A DNA stretch of 49,432 bases from a virus, in IMG/VR virus record IMGVR_UViG_3300044626_000638, positions 1 to 49,432 of that record; one strand, given 5' to 3'. A model generated the notes under the pieces. It had not been told where the DNA came from and did not search any database. It was given only the letters and a program-made list of their open reading frames with translations. Positions within the stretch are counted from its first letter, which is position 1, and each line of letters starts with the position of its first letter. A program made the position numbers and the translations under genes. Positions 29,778 through 40,000 of this stretch are shown here, piece after piece.

Positions 29778-30170
29778 TTACTGCGGATCGCGCCAGCCGT
29801 TCGGGTCAGAAAGCGCCACGAACTCGGCAAATGTCACGGTGGCGATAACTGCGCCCTCGTGCTCGTCGGAATTGCCATCAAAGGCGCATGCCGTGACGGT
29901 GCCTGCCTTGTAATCGACGACAAGCAGGTTGTGCTCGTTGTCATCCGGCGAGAAGCCAAGGCCCCAGCCAGTTTCCTCATCGCGTCCGCCAGCGGTCACT
30001 TGATCCACAAGGATGCGGGTAAAGTAACTCCAGTCACCTTTGCGCGGCATGGCTGCCTTGAGGGCGGATTGCAGCAATGTAGGCAGTTCGCTACCGCTCC
30101 AATGCGAGTAAATGTAAAGGGCGGGTTTGTCGGACTCGATCTTGAGTTTGATGTTAGCTCTGTCTCCCAT
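29778..30170 (-). CDS. Conserved phage hypothetical, MGDRANI family
   Basis: 130 residues starting MGDRANIKLKIESDKPALYI, then YSHWSGSELPTLLQSALKAA, FTRILVDQVT, ETGWGLGFSPDD and NLLVVDYKAGTV. This MGDRANI..YLY.HW.G.ELP..L pattern is widespread in phages and in some bacterial genomes, with unknown function. First gene of the minus-strand operon that ends at the terminator 28799-28829. Upstream lies a GCTCA/TGAGC palindrome (30203-30215) that may regulate the operon. Confidence 0.7.
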   Translation of the reverse strand: MGDRANIKLKIESDKPALYIYSHWSGSELPTLLQSALKAAMPRKGDWSYFTRILVDQVTAGGRDEETGWGLGFSPDDNEHNLLVVDYKAGTVTACAFDGNSDEHEGAVIATVTFAEFVALSDPNGWRDPQ

Positions 30171-30315
30171 AGTGTTAGGTCGTTAGTTTGTTGATGTTGC
30201 GCTCATTGTGAGCACGGACAGCATACAAGCAAGCTCGTATCACGCAAATGGAATTTTGCAGAAATGGAGAAATAATTCCCGCTTGCCTCTTTCAGGCTCG
30301 GATGAACAGTGCCTA

Positions 30316-30780
30316 ATGCCAGCACTGGAAAACCCGAAATATGAAGCATTTGCGCAGGACGTGGCCCTCAACGTGCCCGCTGCCCAGGCGTATCGTGCTC
30401 ATGTTGCCAAGGACCCAAACGGGTCCGCGTTGTCGATTGATCCAAAGGCGTCCAAACTTGCCGGAGATAGCAAGGTAAAGGCAAGGATTGAAGAATTGCG
30501 GGGCAAGGTAGCGGCAGCGGCGGACAAGAAATTCGACCTCACGAAGGAGAAATGGCTTAACCGCCTTGTGACAATCGCTGACAAAGCCGAGAATGCGGAG
30601 GACTTTTCAGCCGCTCAGAACGCTCTCGACAAGGTGGGCAAAGCCTCCGCGTGGTATGCGCCGGAAGAGGTCAACGTCATGGTGGGCTATGAACCGCCCA
30701 AGAAGGCCATGGAGCGGCTACTTGGTAAGGGTGTGGACCTCGCGAGCATCCTAAAACTAGCAGGCGTCACGACCGCATGA
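30316..30780 (+). CDS. terS: Terminase small subunit
   Basis: 154 residues from ATG 30316. NPKYEAFAQDVALNVPAAQA, AYRAHVA, ASKLAGDSKVKARIEELRGK is the usual terS start (a helix-turn-helix with AY...AS+L...PKVxARIxEL). It would recognise the packaging site and load the large subunit, whose gene overlaps by four bases. The longer frame upstream (from 30208) lacks the conserved pattern. Residues 100-150 are helical and acidic. Confidence 0.8.
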   Translation: MPALENPKYEAFAQDVALNVPAAQAYRAHVAKDPNGSALSIDPKASKLAGDSKVKARIEELRGKVAAAADKKFDLTKEKWLNRLVTIADKAENAEDFSAAQNALDKVGKASAWYAPEEVNVMVGYEPPKKAMERLLGKGVDLASILKLAGVTTA

Positions 30781-32603
30781 GCGACAAAGCACAGCAAGAG
30801 GAAGTCGAGCGCATTCACATCGCGGCTGGAAGGCATTCGTTTCGCTACTGGTGGCAAGGATGCTGCCGAATCCCCCTGAAAAACGCTTTCGGCGAGGACG
30901 GAAACCTCGATTTCCCGGTGATGACGCCGCTCCAGGACAGGCTCGAAACCGCGCTGGAGCAGCAGCAGGCCGACAAGGTGCCGATGCGAACGCTGGCCGT
31001 GAAGGTCCGGCAGGATGGCTCCAGCCGCTACCACATGAACCGGGCCTACTGGATGGGCCGAAACTACCCTATCGAGGTCGCCATCATCGGGGATGACCTC
31101 AAGACAACGCCGCGCCTCCTGAACATGTGGGAAATTGCCCACAAAGAGGATAAGTTTGGGGATCACAGGTGGGGGAATAAAGTCTCGTGCGACGGCTTCC
31201 CGCGCAAATTCGGTCACGGAACACAGCTTTGGGAGGAAACAGCGAACGATCCCCGCGCAGGCCAGGGCGGAACGCCGCAGGTGCTCATCTCGTCGGAAAC
31301 GGCGCACTACAAGAGCAAGGGGCAAAGCACAGGCGAGGCGGTATTCCAGTCCATCGCCAACTCGGTGCCGGACCTTCCGGGAACGTGGATCGCTCTTGAA
31401 TCCACCGCGAACGGGAAGCAGGGCGTGTATTACAAGACCTACCAGAAGGCTGTCACACTGGCGCAATGGGTGAGCGGGTTACGCGGAAACGGTTACATCA
31501 AGTGCTTTGCGGCGTGGTTTGAGAACGCCGATTACGACGACACCAAGCGCATCACTCAACGCGAGGCCGGAATGATTCTCGACAGCCTGACAGAACGGGA
31601 AACGCGGCTGATTGAGAAGTATGGACCAGTCAAGATCACGCCGGGACGGTTGGCGTGGAGGCGACGGAAGCTCATCGAGCCGAATTTCAGCGGCGATGAA
31701 GACAAATTCGATCAAGAATACCCCTCTGACATGGACATCGCTTTCGTTTCGTCCGGCGTCCAGGTGTTCGACCCTGACGGCGTGGAGGCCCTGAAACGGC
31801 AGAGTGAGAACGATCTGCCGACAACGGGGCGCTTCCAAAATGGCATTTGGACAGAAACCAGTATCACCGAGGCCACGTTCAGGCTTTGGGAGCGCCCGAT
31901 GGTGGGCAGAAGCTACCTCATCGCCGCCGACTTCATGGAGGGTGAGCAGTCCGCAGGCAAGAAAGAGCAGGACTGCCACGCCGTAGCGGTCTGGCGTGCT
32001 CCATTTGTGGACGAAAACGGGCGGCACCACAGGGCTAAGATGGTCTGCGCCATCCGCCCCGAGTGCCGCGTCAATATCGACATCCTCGCTGACTGGATCG
32101 GCGAGCTTTACCGCTGGTACGGCGAATGTCTCGTCGTGCCGGAGGTCAACAGCGCCTTCGGGATCATCGCCCTACTGGAAACCAAGGGCGTCCAGAACGT
32201 GTTTCAGCGCGAGCAGAGCATGGAAGAGCGCCGGGTGGGTGAGGGTAAGCAGGTCCGCAAACGTGGATTCCTGACCAACGAGCGAACCCGTGAGCAGATG
32301 ATTTCCAACGCTCAGATGTATGTGCGTGAGCAGGAATTTGAAGCCCCGTGTCCGCGATTGGTTGAGGAATACGCCAATTTCATCACGCTCGCATCAGGCC
32401 GAAAAGAGGCCGCTGGCGGGTATCACGATGACTGGGTGATGATGAGCGTTATAGCCCTCTTGTGCATGCCAGCCGCTACCCGGATGACGCGAAACACGCC
32501 GGTTGTGATCCGCCAAGACGGCGTTTCCGGCGTAAACGACTTTTTCGCGGGCGGTTCACGCGGGATGTTTGACAACGGGAGCGGTAGAAGCATGTTGTCC
32601 TGA
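30777..32603 (+). CDS. terL: Terminase large subunit
   Basis: 608 residues. The ATPase region has VKVRQDGSSR as the (degenerate) Walker A motif of terminases (KxRQxGxS), ISSETAHYKSK and TWIALESTANGKQGVYY downstream. The nuclease part has the acidic residues expected of an RNase H-like fold: IAADFMEGEQSAGKKEQDCH, LVVPEVNSAFG and YHDDWVMMSV. It would drive DNA into the prohead and cut the concatemer. It starts within the stop of terS. No portal gene follows within the window; two unknown genes and the giant gene come next. Confidence 0.9.
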   Translation: MSDKAQQEEVERIHIAAGRHSFRYWWQGCCRIPLKNAFGEDGNLDFPVMTPLQDRLETALEQQQADKVPMRTLAVKVRQDGSSRYHMNRAYWMGRNYPIEVAIIGDDLKTTPRLLNMWEIAHKEDKFGDHRWGNKVSCDGFPRKFGHGTQLWEETANDPRAGQGGTPQVLISSETAHYKSKGQSTGEAVFQSIANSVPDLPGTWIALESTANGKQGVYYKTYQKAVTLAQWVSGLRGNGYIKCFAAWFENADYDDTKRITQREAGMILDSLTERETRLIEKYGPVKITPGRLAWRRRKLIEPNFSGDEDKFDQEYPSDMDIAFVSSGVQVFDPDGVEALKRQSENDLPTTGRFQNGIWTETSITEATFRLWERPMVGRSYLIAADFMEGEQSAGKKEQDCHAVAVWRAPFVDENGRHHRAKMVCAIRPECRVNIDILADWIGELYRWYGECLVVPEVNSAFGIIALLETKGVQNVFQREQSMEERRVGEGKQVRKRGFLTNERTREQMISNAQMYVREQEFEAPCPRLVEEYANFITLASGRKEAAGGYHDDWVMMSVIALLCMPAATRMTRNTPVVIRQDGVSGVNDFFAGGSRGMFDNGSGRSMLS

Positions 32604-32633
32604 ACACTGCTCAAACCTTCACCGCTGCTTTTT

Positions 32634-33098
32634 ATGCCCATCCAAGGTCAATACGCCATGCCCGCCTATCAACCGGCCTCGTTTCAGCCCTACAACGACA
32701 CGCGGCTAGCCCAATGGCAGGCCGGGTCCGCTGCAATGGCTGACACGCGCCGGAAAACGTCACTGGCCGCGATTGATGCCAGCATCGACGCCTCCGCCCA
32801 AGATGAGCTTGCCCGGCGCAACGAGGCTACAGCCATGCGCCAGAACCAAAACGCGATGCTGAACCGCGAAGGAACGCGAGCAGGTGGTGGTCGTTATCGT
32901 CGCCGTGGCCTGTTTTCGCCCGGTGGAAGCGGTCTGGATGCCGCGAACTCCAAAGCGCGAGTCGAAGCCCGCAAAAAGGCTGCCTACACCGCCTTCGATG
33001 CCGACGAGGCCAAAAAGCAGGAGATGGAAGCGAAGGCGGCCAATGCCTCCTTTGCCAACCGCGAGATTGGTTTCCGTAACGGTGTCCTCTACCTCTAA
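32634..33098 (+). CDS. Hypothetical virion-region protein, 154 residues
   Basis: MPIQGQYAMPAYQPASFQPY, then a charged helical middle (ARRNEATAMRQNQNAML), a Gly/Arg stretch (RAGGGRYRRRGLFSPGG) and a helical end. Ala- and Gln-rich, likely partly disordered. It stands directly between terL and the two following virion-type genes. No family recognised. Confidence 0.5.
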   Translation: MPIQGQYAMPAYQPASFQPYNDTRLAQWQAGSAAMADTRRKTSLAAIDASIDASAQDELARRNEATAMRQNQNAMLNREGTRAGGGRYRRRGLFSPGGSGLDAANSKARVEARKKAAYTAFDADEAKKQEMEAKAANASFANREIGFRNGVLYL

Positions 33099-33103
33099 TC
33101 ACC

Positions 33104-33979
33104 ATGCCACAGCCACGCCAACTCCAGCAATACCAGCGCCTCAACGCATTCGGAGAGCCGTTTCGCGGAAGCAAGATCGGCGGCGTGAAAGCCCGGCGTT
33201 ACATGGGCGGACCTTCGCAGGGTCCACTCTCGGAGCGTCGTTACAACATGCGCGAAGAGGCTGAAAAAGAGGCAATTCGCCAAGATCGTGCCGAGCAGGA
33301 ATCCGCAGCCGCACGCGGTATGGCCGCAGCGGGAGGTGGAGCGAGTCAATCGCAGCCATCCGCGCCAAAACGCCAAGGCCAACTCGTCCCAACCGCAGGA
33401 GGTGGCAGCAAATGGGCATCCGGCGCAGAGCTGGACGCTATGGACCGCGCTAAAGCTCAAGCTCGCAGGCAGGCCCGTAGGACAATGGATATGTCAGCCA
33501 AAAACGCCGCAAGTGTTGCCGCGTTTGGCACTGGCAAGCCTCCTGCTCCAATGAGTGCCGCCGAGGCTGCCGCCGCTGATCGGGCTAAAGCTCGTGCTCG
33601 CTATGAAGCCGAGAAATCTGGCAATGCGCCCGCCATGCCGGAGAAAAAGCCCGAAATGCGCAAGGAGGACGCGATGCCAGCCGCGACACACTCGTCACCC
33701 GTTCGCACTCCAACACCAAAGCCAAAACCAGCCAGCAAACCGGAGCCAAAGCTGGTCGCTCCGCATCTGCTTTTCACGGATCGAGCCAAGCCGGAGCCTA
33801 CACCAGCGCCTAAAACGCGAGCGATTGATTCCTATGTGAGCAATCCAGCTAACCGTTCTGTGATGACCGGCAAAAGCCGCGCTCAAGAACTCGCCGAAGA
33901 AGCCGCAGACAAGCGGAAAAAAGATCGCGAAATGATGTTCAGGCCAAAGTACATGCCGAACAAGTCTCGCGGCTTCTAA
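33104..33979 (+). CDS. Disordered Ala/Pro/Lys-rich protein, 291 residues
   Basis: The composition is low-complexity: Ala, Lys, Arg, Pro and Gln dominate (KKPEMRKEDAMPAATHSSPV, PKPKPASKPEPKLVAP). Local helical segments exist (REEAEKEAIRQDRAEQESAA) but there is no globular core. Two related AMxxxxxxAxAxxDRAKARARYE-type segments may be an internal duplication. It may be an internal virion or scaffold-like protein linked to the giant protein. Function unknown. Confidence 0.5.
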   Translation: MPQPRQLQQYQRLNAFGEPFRGSKIGGVKARRYMGGPSQGPLSERRYNMREEAEKEAIRQDRAEQESAAARGMAAAGGGASQSQPSAPKRQGQLVPTAGGGSKWASGAELDAMDRAKAQARRQARRTMDMSAKNAASVAAFGTGKPPAPMSAAEAAAADRAKARARYEAEKSGNAPAMPEKKPEMRKEDAMPAATHSSPVRTPTPKPKPASKPEPKLVAPHLLFTDRAKPEPTPAPKTRAIDSYVSNPANRSVMTGKSRAQELAEEAADKRKKDREMMFRPKYMPNKSRGF

Positions 33980-34077
33980 TCCTTCAACCGCCCGTGTGAG
34001 CGTCTAGTCACACAACCAGCGAGGCAGGCCAAGGCCGCTGCGATGGATCACGATCCCTTTCAGCCAGCATTACCACC

Positions 34078-37000
34078 ATGCCCGTCACGTTTTCGCCCTC
34101 CGCTCTCTCCGAAGCCCGCCGCCGCCTCTACGGTGCCAATGCCGGACAATCCACGAGCCGAGCAACGCAGCTAGCCAGGATTGAGCGTGACGCCTACGAG
34201 CAGCAAGCCCGCGCCAACAAGGCCGCAGCGGATGCCGAGCAAAAAGCTATTGAGGATGCCGCCAAACAGGCCGATGATGAGCGCAAGCTGGCAAATGCCC
34301 AGCGAACCAATGAGCTATTGGCACAAGGTCGCCGCTACCACCTCGACCGCGTGACCGGCGAGCCAAGGCCGCTCCAGTCCGACGAGGAATTTGCAGCCGC
34401 GAAAGCCGAGAAGGGACGCAAACTCCAAGAAGCGGAGGCTAAAAAGAAGGAGGAAGCGCGGCAAAAGACTGAACTCGACAAGGTGACTGCCGATGAGGCC
34501 GTTTTGCGCGAGAACGAAAAGAGCATCCAGCGCAATCAACAGCGCGAGGAGTTGGAGCGCGAGGAAAAGCGCCGTAAACTCAAAGGCATTCAAGAGGAAT
34601 ACGAGAAGCGCCTCAAAGCCGCCGACGATTTGGAGTTGGACCTTACTCCCGAGCAGCGGCAAGCCACCGTTGGCACCATCGAAAACGTCAAGAAGCGCCT
34701 CGCTGACCTCGACACCGCGAAGTTTGAGAAGCAGAAGGAATCCCTCAAGTTCGACACCGCCCAAGATGAGCGCGAGGCCCTCCTGCGGAAGCGCGAAGCC
34801 GCTATCAAGCGCGGTGAAGCTCCAACGCCCTCGCTGGAGCCGCTGATTGCTGATCCGGTGGAGTTCGAGCAAAGCGCCGCACAGCACGAGCAGGAAGTTC
34901 AGCAGTTCAACGCCGAGCAGGCCCAACAGCAGGCCAAATTTGACGCACTGGAGGCCGAGAACGAGCGGTTGATGAGCCTTCCGCACAGCGCCGCCGACGT
35001 GAGTACAGATGGAAAATGGCATAAGGACGTGATTCCGCAAATCAATGCGCTCAACCAAGCGATGCAGAGTCGCAGCCCCGAATGGCAGGCCAAACAGCAG
35101 CGCATCCAGGAGCAGGCCAAGGTGCTCAACGAGAGCGCAACGGCCATAAACGCCCAAGCTAAGGCCGCCAACGAGCAGGCGAAAGCCGAGCAAGCCGCAG
35201 CCCGTGAAGCCGCCTATCAGGACTTTGAGAAGGTCGCGCCCGGCATGGGCAAGGAATATCAGGCCATCCTTGACGACAACGACAAGCGAGCCGCTGCACT
35301 GCGCACTAGGTTTGCTGGCCGTGAAGATGCGCCCGAGGCCAAGGCTGCGTTTATGGCGCTGGAAGCTGACATCACCGGCAAACTGGACGGGCTGCGCGGC
35401 AAGATCGAAACGACGCAGAAAGCAAAGTCTGACAATCTGGAAAAGCTCTGGAATCAGTTCGGCGCTGGCGACTTCGGCACGGCGACCATGCGTGATTGGG
35501 TAGCGGACAAGTCCACCGATCCCGAATATGACAAACTTGGAGGCGTTTCCTCCATGCCTGCAAACTTCAAGGCCAAGGTCAAAGAGATGGGACTTGATGA
35601 GAAAGAGGCCCGAAACTACATGGAGACTCGCCGTCAACTTGATTGGTCGAGTCCGTTGGACCCCGAGAAAGCCGAGAAGTCCGCCGAATTGACGCGGCCA
35701 TTGCGCGAAAAGCTCGGCATTACGGATATGCTGGAGCCGGTTCGCAGGCTGCCAAACGGTGCCATCATTCCGAATCCTGTCCTTGGCGGTGACGAGGAGG
35801 CATTCAAGAAAGTCATCGAAGCCGCAGACGGCACGCCGGAACAAAAGGCCGAGGCAATGAAGCTCTGGCCGTCCTACCGTCGCCAATACGGCGAAGGCTT
35901 GCTTACCGCCTTTGCGAAACAATCAGCTTTTGGAACTGATTTCAACGAATGGCGCGACCATTTGATTGAGGAGGACCAAAAGGTAGGCGGCAAGAACGGA
36001 TTCGCCGCCATGGATGCCGTGGATCAAGCCTTGATGTATCAGGAGCAAATGAAGGGGCGTTCGTTCTTCCGCCGATGGGCTGATTTGATCGCCTCCAACG
36101 TCACGGCAGGCTTCATGGATGTCACGCAGGCAGTTCTCGGCACGACTGCGGCTTTGACGGGCAACATTCCTGTGGCTGGAGAAGGTTGGTCTAAATTGGC
36201 GGCAGCAAACGCCGAAAACGCGGCCTCACTGGTCAACACCCAAGAGCAACTCTCCAACACGGGCTTGGCCGGCAGCATTGCGGGCACGATTGCCCGCATG
36301 GCTCCCGGTGTCGCTGCCACGGTCGCCACTGGTTCCATGGCAGGTGGCATGATCTTTGGCGGGGCGCAAACGGCAGGCTCGCTCTACGGTGAGGCTTACA
36401 ACACCCTTCGCAACGAGGGTAAAAGCCACATGGAAGCATGGAAAGCCTCTGCGCCTGCATCGCTCGCAGCCGGAGCCATGACGGCGGGACTTACAAAGCT
36501 CTTCCCCGGTGGTGTCACGGCTCTTGCCAACAATCCCGAGGCCCGCGCTTCGGTCCGCGCCATGGTGGCCGGTTTTATGTCCAGCGGGAAAGCTATCACC
36601 AAAGGTGCGCTTGATGAAATCCCCGAAGAGGTCATTGACGAGGCCATGTCGCAGCTCGCACAGGGCTACGCGGAAGGGCGAAATCCTGATGATGTAGTGC
36701 GCGATTTTATCACCGGCTTGCCTGAGCTTGTCGTTGCCTCTGGCCTCATGGGTGGCGGTATGCAAGCCTTGAAGGACAGGATGGATCGCCGTGCAGGTGG
36801 TTTGCCTCCAGACATTGCGCCGGAAGCTCCCGAAGCTCCCGAAGCTACAAATCCCTACGCCGGACCACTTCCCGAAGAAAGGGCTGCCGTTCAGGCTGCG
36901 ATTGCGGCTTTCAACCCTACGGCTCCTGAGTCCATCCAAGCGATGCCTGCCGTGATTCGCACCGTGCCGAAAGGCCAAGAGAGCGGAATCAACGCCAAAG

Positions 37001-40000
37001 CTCGCGCTGCCATGGATGCAGTGGCCGGTATTGCATCCGGCGAAATCACCGATTCTGCATCCCTCACAGAGACGCAGATGCGCGCACTTGGTGTCAAGCT
37101 CGACAAAAACCGCAAACTTGTTCCTGCCGGTGGTGCAAATTCTCCCGCGCCGCTCATCTATACCCGCACAAACAAGGCCGGAGTCGATCAAATCATTATC
37201 ACGGATGAGGCCCGCGACTGGCTCAAGGGCGCGTTGCCTGACCTCACCATCGGGCAGTCCGAAGCCGAGCGAATCCAGGCGATCAATAGGCCGAAACCAA
37301 AGCCTAAGCCCAAACAAGAGATGTCTGGCACCCGCCTTCGCAAGCTCGCGCAAAATCGCCAGAACGAACTAACGTGGAAGAGAGATGGAAAAGCTGGAGA
37401 TGCTAAAACGATTGCCACTATCTCACGCCAATTGTCCAAAGATGAAGAGGCCGAGCTTGAATTTTTGGACAAGCATCTCGCAGACAACAATACTCAAGCG
37501 ATTGCAGACAAATATGGGGTAAAACTCAAGTCTGCCACAACCATCATTTCCGAGCCAGAAGCCGCCGCCACGCCAGCAGCAACGCCAGCCGATCCATCGG
37601 AAATTCATCGGAAGCGTAATGCTGAAAGAAAATCCTATATTGTAAGAGATGCTGATGGGGATATAGACCGCCAAGCAACAAAAGAAAAAAGAGAAGCCGC
37701 TGCAAAAGCCGCTGGGATGACCCGCGATGCTTGGGAAGACATGCAGGCTGCGCTCAACGTAAAGGCTAATGAAGATTTCTTCAAAGCTCTAAACAAAGGC
37801 GATACCGTAGAATGGGTAGATGGCAATGGCAACGCTCGCACGGGCCGAGTTGAGATTCAGCTAGATGGATCAAAGGTGGTGAGAGACACCACTGAAGGTA
37901 ATGTCGCACAGGATTACTTATACACAAATCTATCTGGTGAGTTCTCCATGCACGCAGACTCCTTGAAAGTCACGCCAAAGCAAGCCAAACAACCCGCTCC
38001 CGCGCCTGAAACCGCCCCCAAAGTGCAGTCGGGTCCATCCGCATCGGAGGGGGCGGTGGAAGGCGCTTCACCAGACCGGCAAGCCAAGGTTGCACCGACG
38101 CCGGGAGCCGCTAAAGCAGTAGCTACTCGCCCCGCACTTGGCAAAGCACCCCCATTGCAACGCAAGGCCATTGGTAAAGGCGCAGGAGGCCAAGCGTCTT
38201 ACGCGGAATTTGCCACCGTAGACGATGCCGACGCTTTTGCTTACGCGGCCAAGATCAAGAAAAGCCAGACCGACAAAGGCTCTATGGCGGATGCGGAAGC
38301 CGCGAAAGACATCATCACGCGCCTTGCCGCCAAAATGAAGATCGGCCCCGGCGTGCTGCGCACCATACTGGTGAACTACAACGAGGCTGTCCGCACTCAA
38401 GCCAAAGCCGTTCGCGAGGGTGAATCCTTCTATGCCCCGACGCTGGCGGAGTTCATGCAGGCCAGCCAGCCGCAAACCGACACGAAAGCGGACATTTCAG
38501 CCGCCGAAATTGCCCCGACAGTAGGAGAGACAGCGCCTGCGGAAGTGGACACAGAAGCGCCCAAAGGCCGCGAACTCATCGGGCAAGCACACGCCCGCAT
38601 GGCCGCCATTGTCCAGTCTGCCTCCGCTCCTGACAAGCCTAAGGCCACCGCTGCCGCCAAGGCCATCATTGACGGCCTGCGCCGCTACAACGGGCATCTC
38701 CCCATTGTGCTCACCGACGATCCGGCTTTTGACTTCGCATGGGGCCGCCGTGAGCAGGCTTTGATTATCAATCCCGAGACGGCGCTGGCCCGATTTGTGG
38801 GTGATTCCACCGATGCCGACAACGCCGCCGCTCAAGCTCGCCAGTTCTTCCGCCATGAACTGATTCACAAGTTTGTCGTGTCGCAACTTGGCGACGCCCG
38901 CGTGATGGACATTTGGCAGCAGCTTCCAGCCGAGGTGCAGGATCAAGTTCAAAAAGCGTATTCGGTGCGCCTTGTCGCTCGCGGACAGAAGCCAAAGAAG
39001 CTCAATCCAGACCACGGCGGCCACGAGTATTACCGCGCCATGCTCGAAGCCATGAAGGACGGCACCATGACGGAGCAGGTCATCGGAAAAGACCTCACCG
39101 ACAAGTGGCGCAAGTTCCTTGACGACGTTCTCGCACTTTTGCGAGACTTGCGGAAACAGTTCGCGAGCATCAAGTCCGAGTCCGCCCGGAATGACCTGAT
39201 TGCCCAGGTGGATCAAGACATCAAACTTGTCTCCGATGCCATCGACGCCTTCGAGAAAAGCATCAGCCCCGACGCCGAGCCTGCGCAGACTCAAAACGCC
39301 GGGGCTGGGAGCACTTCCGGTAAGCCGGTTGAAGGGTCGTCAACAACCGTTGCGAATCCAGTTTCTCGCAAACGTGAGAAAAAGTCAAGCGCCAAGAAAG
39401 AACCGGAATCGCCAGAACCTCCAAAGCAAGGTGAAGTTGGAATGAAACTAGCAGCCGGTGAGGTTGTTTTAACTGCTACAGGCAGGCGAACAACTCCATT
39501 TCCACGGCTTGATATGGAAACCGAACGCAAGACCGGTTCAACACTCAAGCGAGTTGACGCATGGCTGTATGAAAACGCCGTCGCGGAAGCTAAAGCTCGA
39601 AATGACGATTTTAACCTTCGTTCTTTCGAGGCTGAAAACCCAGCCAAAATGCCGCCCGCTACTAAGGATGGCATGGAGCTTTACTTGTTCGATCCAGAGT
39701 TTGCTGCTGTAACCACTCAAAAACAAGCCCCCGAAGTCGCCAAACCGACAGCAGAAGCGCCAAAAACGCAGGAACTTCAAGCGGATTACGATCTTTACGC
39801 GAGTCGGTGGGTGGAAGCCGATAAACAGAACGCTATTGGGCTTCCGCCTGACTTGGCAAGTGATGCTAGCTACATTCAATCACTGCGAGTCCAAACAGAT
39901 GCGCTGATTAACGATCCGGTTGTTCAGGGACTCTTGAAAAAGTACCGCATCAAAGAGCGTGATAAAATCGACCTTCTATCAGCGAAAATCAGGCTGGAGA

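Noticed and set aside
30208-30315. Longer N-terminus for the terminase small subunit
   Set aside because: The added residues do not look conserved and include the upstream palindrome; the ATG at 30316 begins the recognised pattern.
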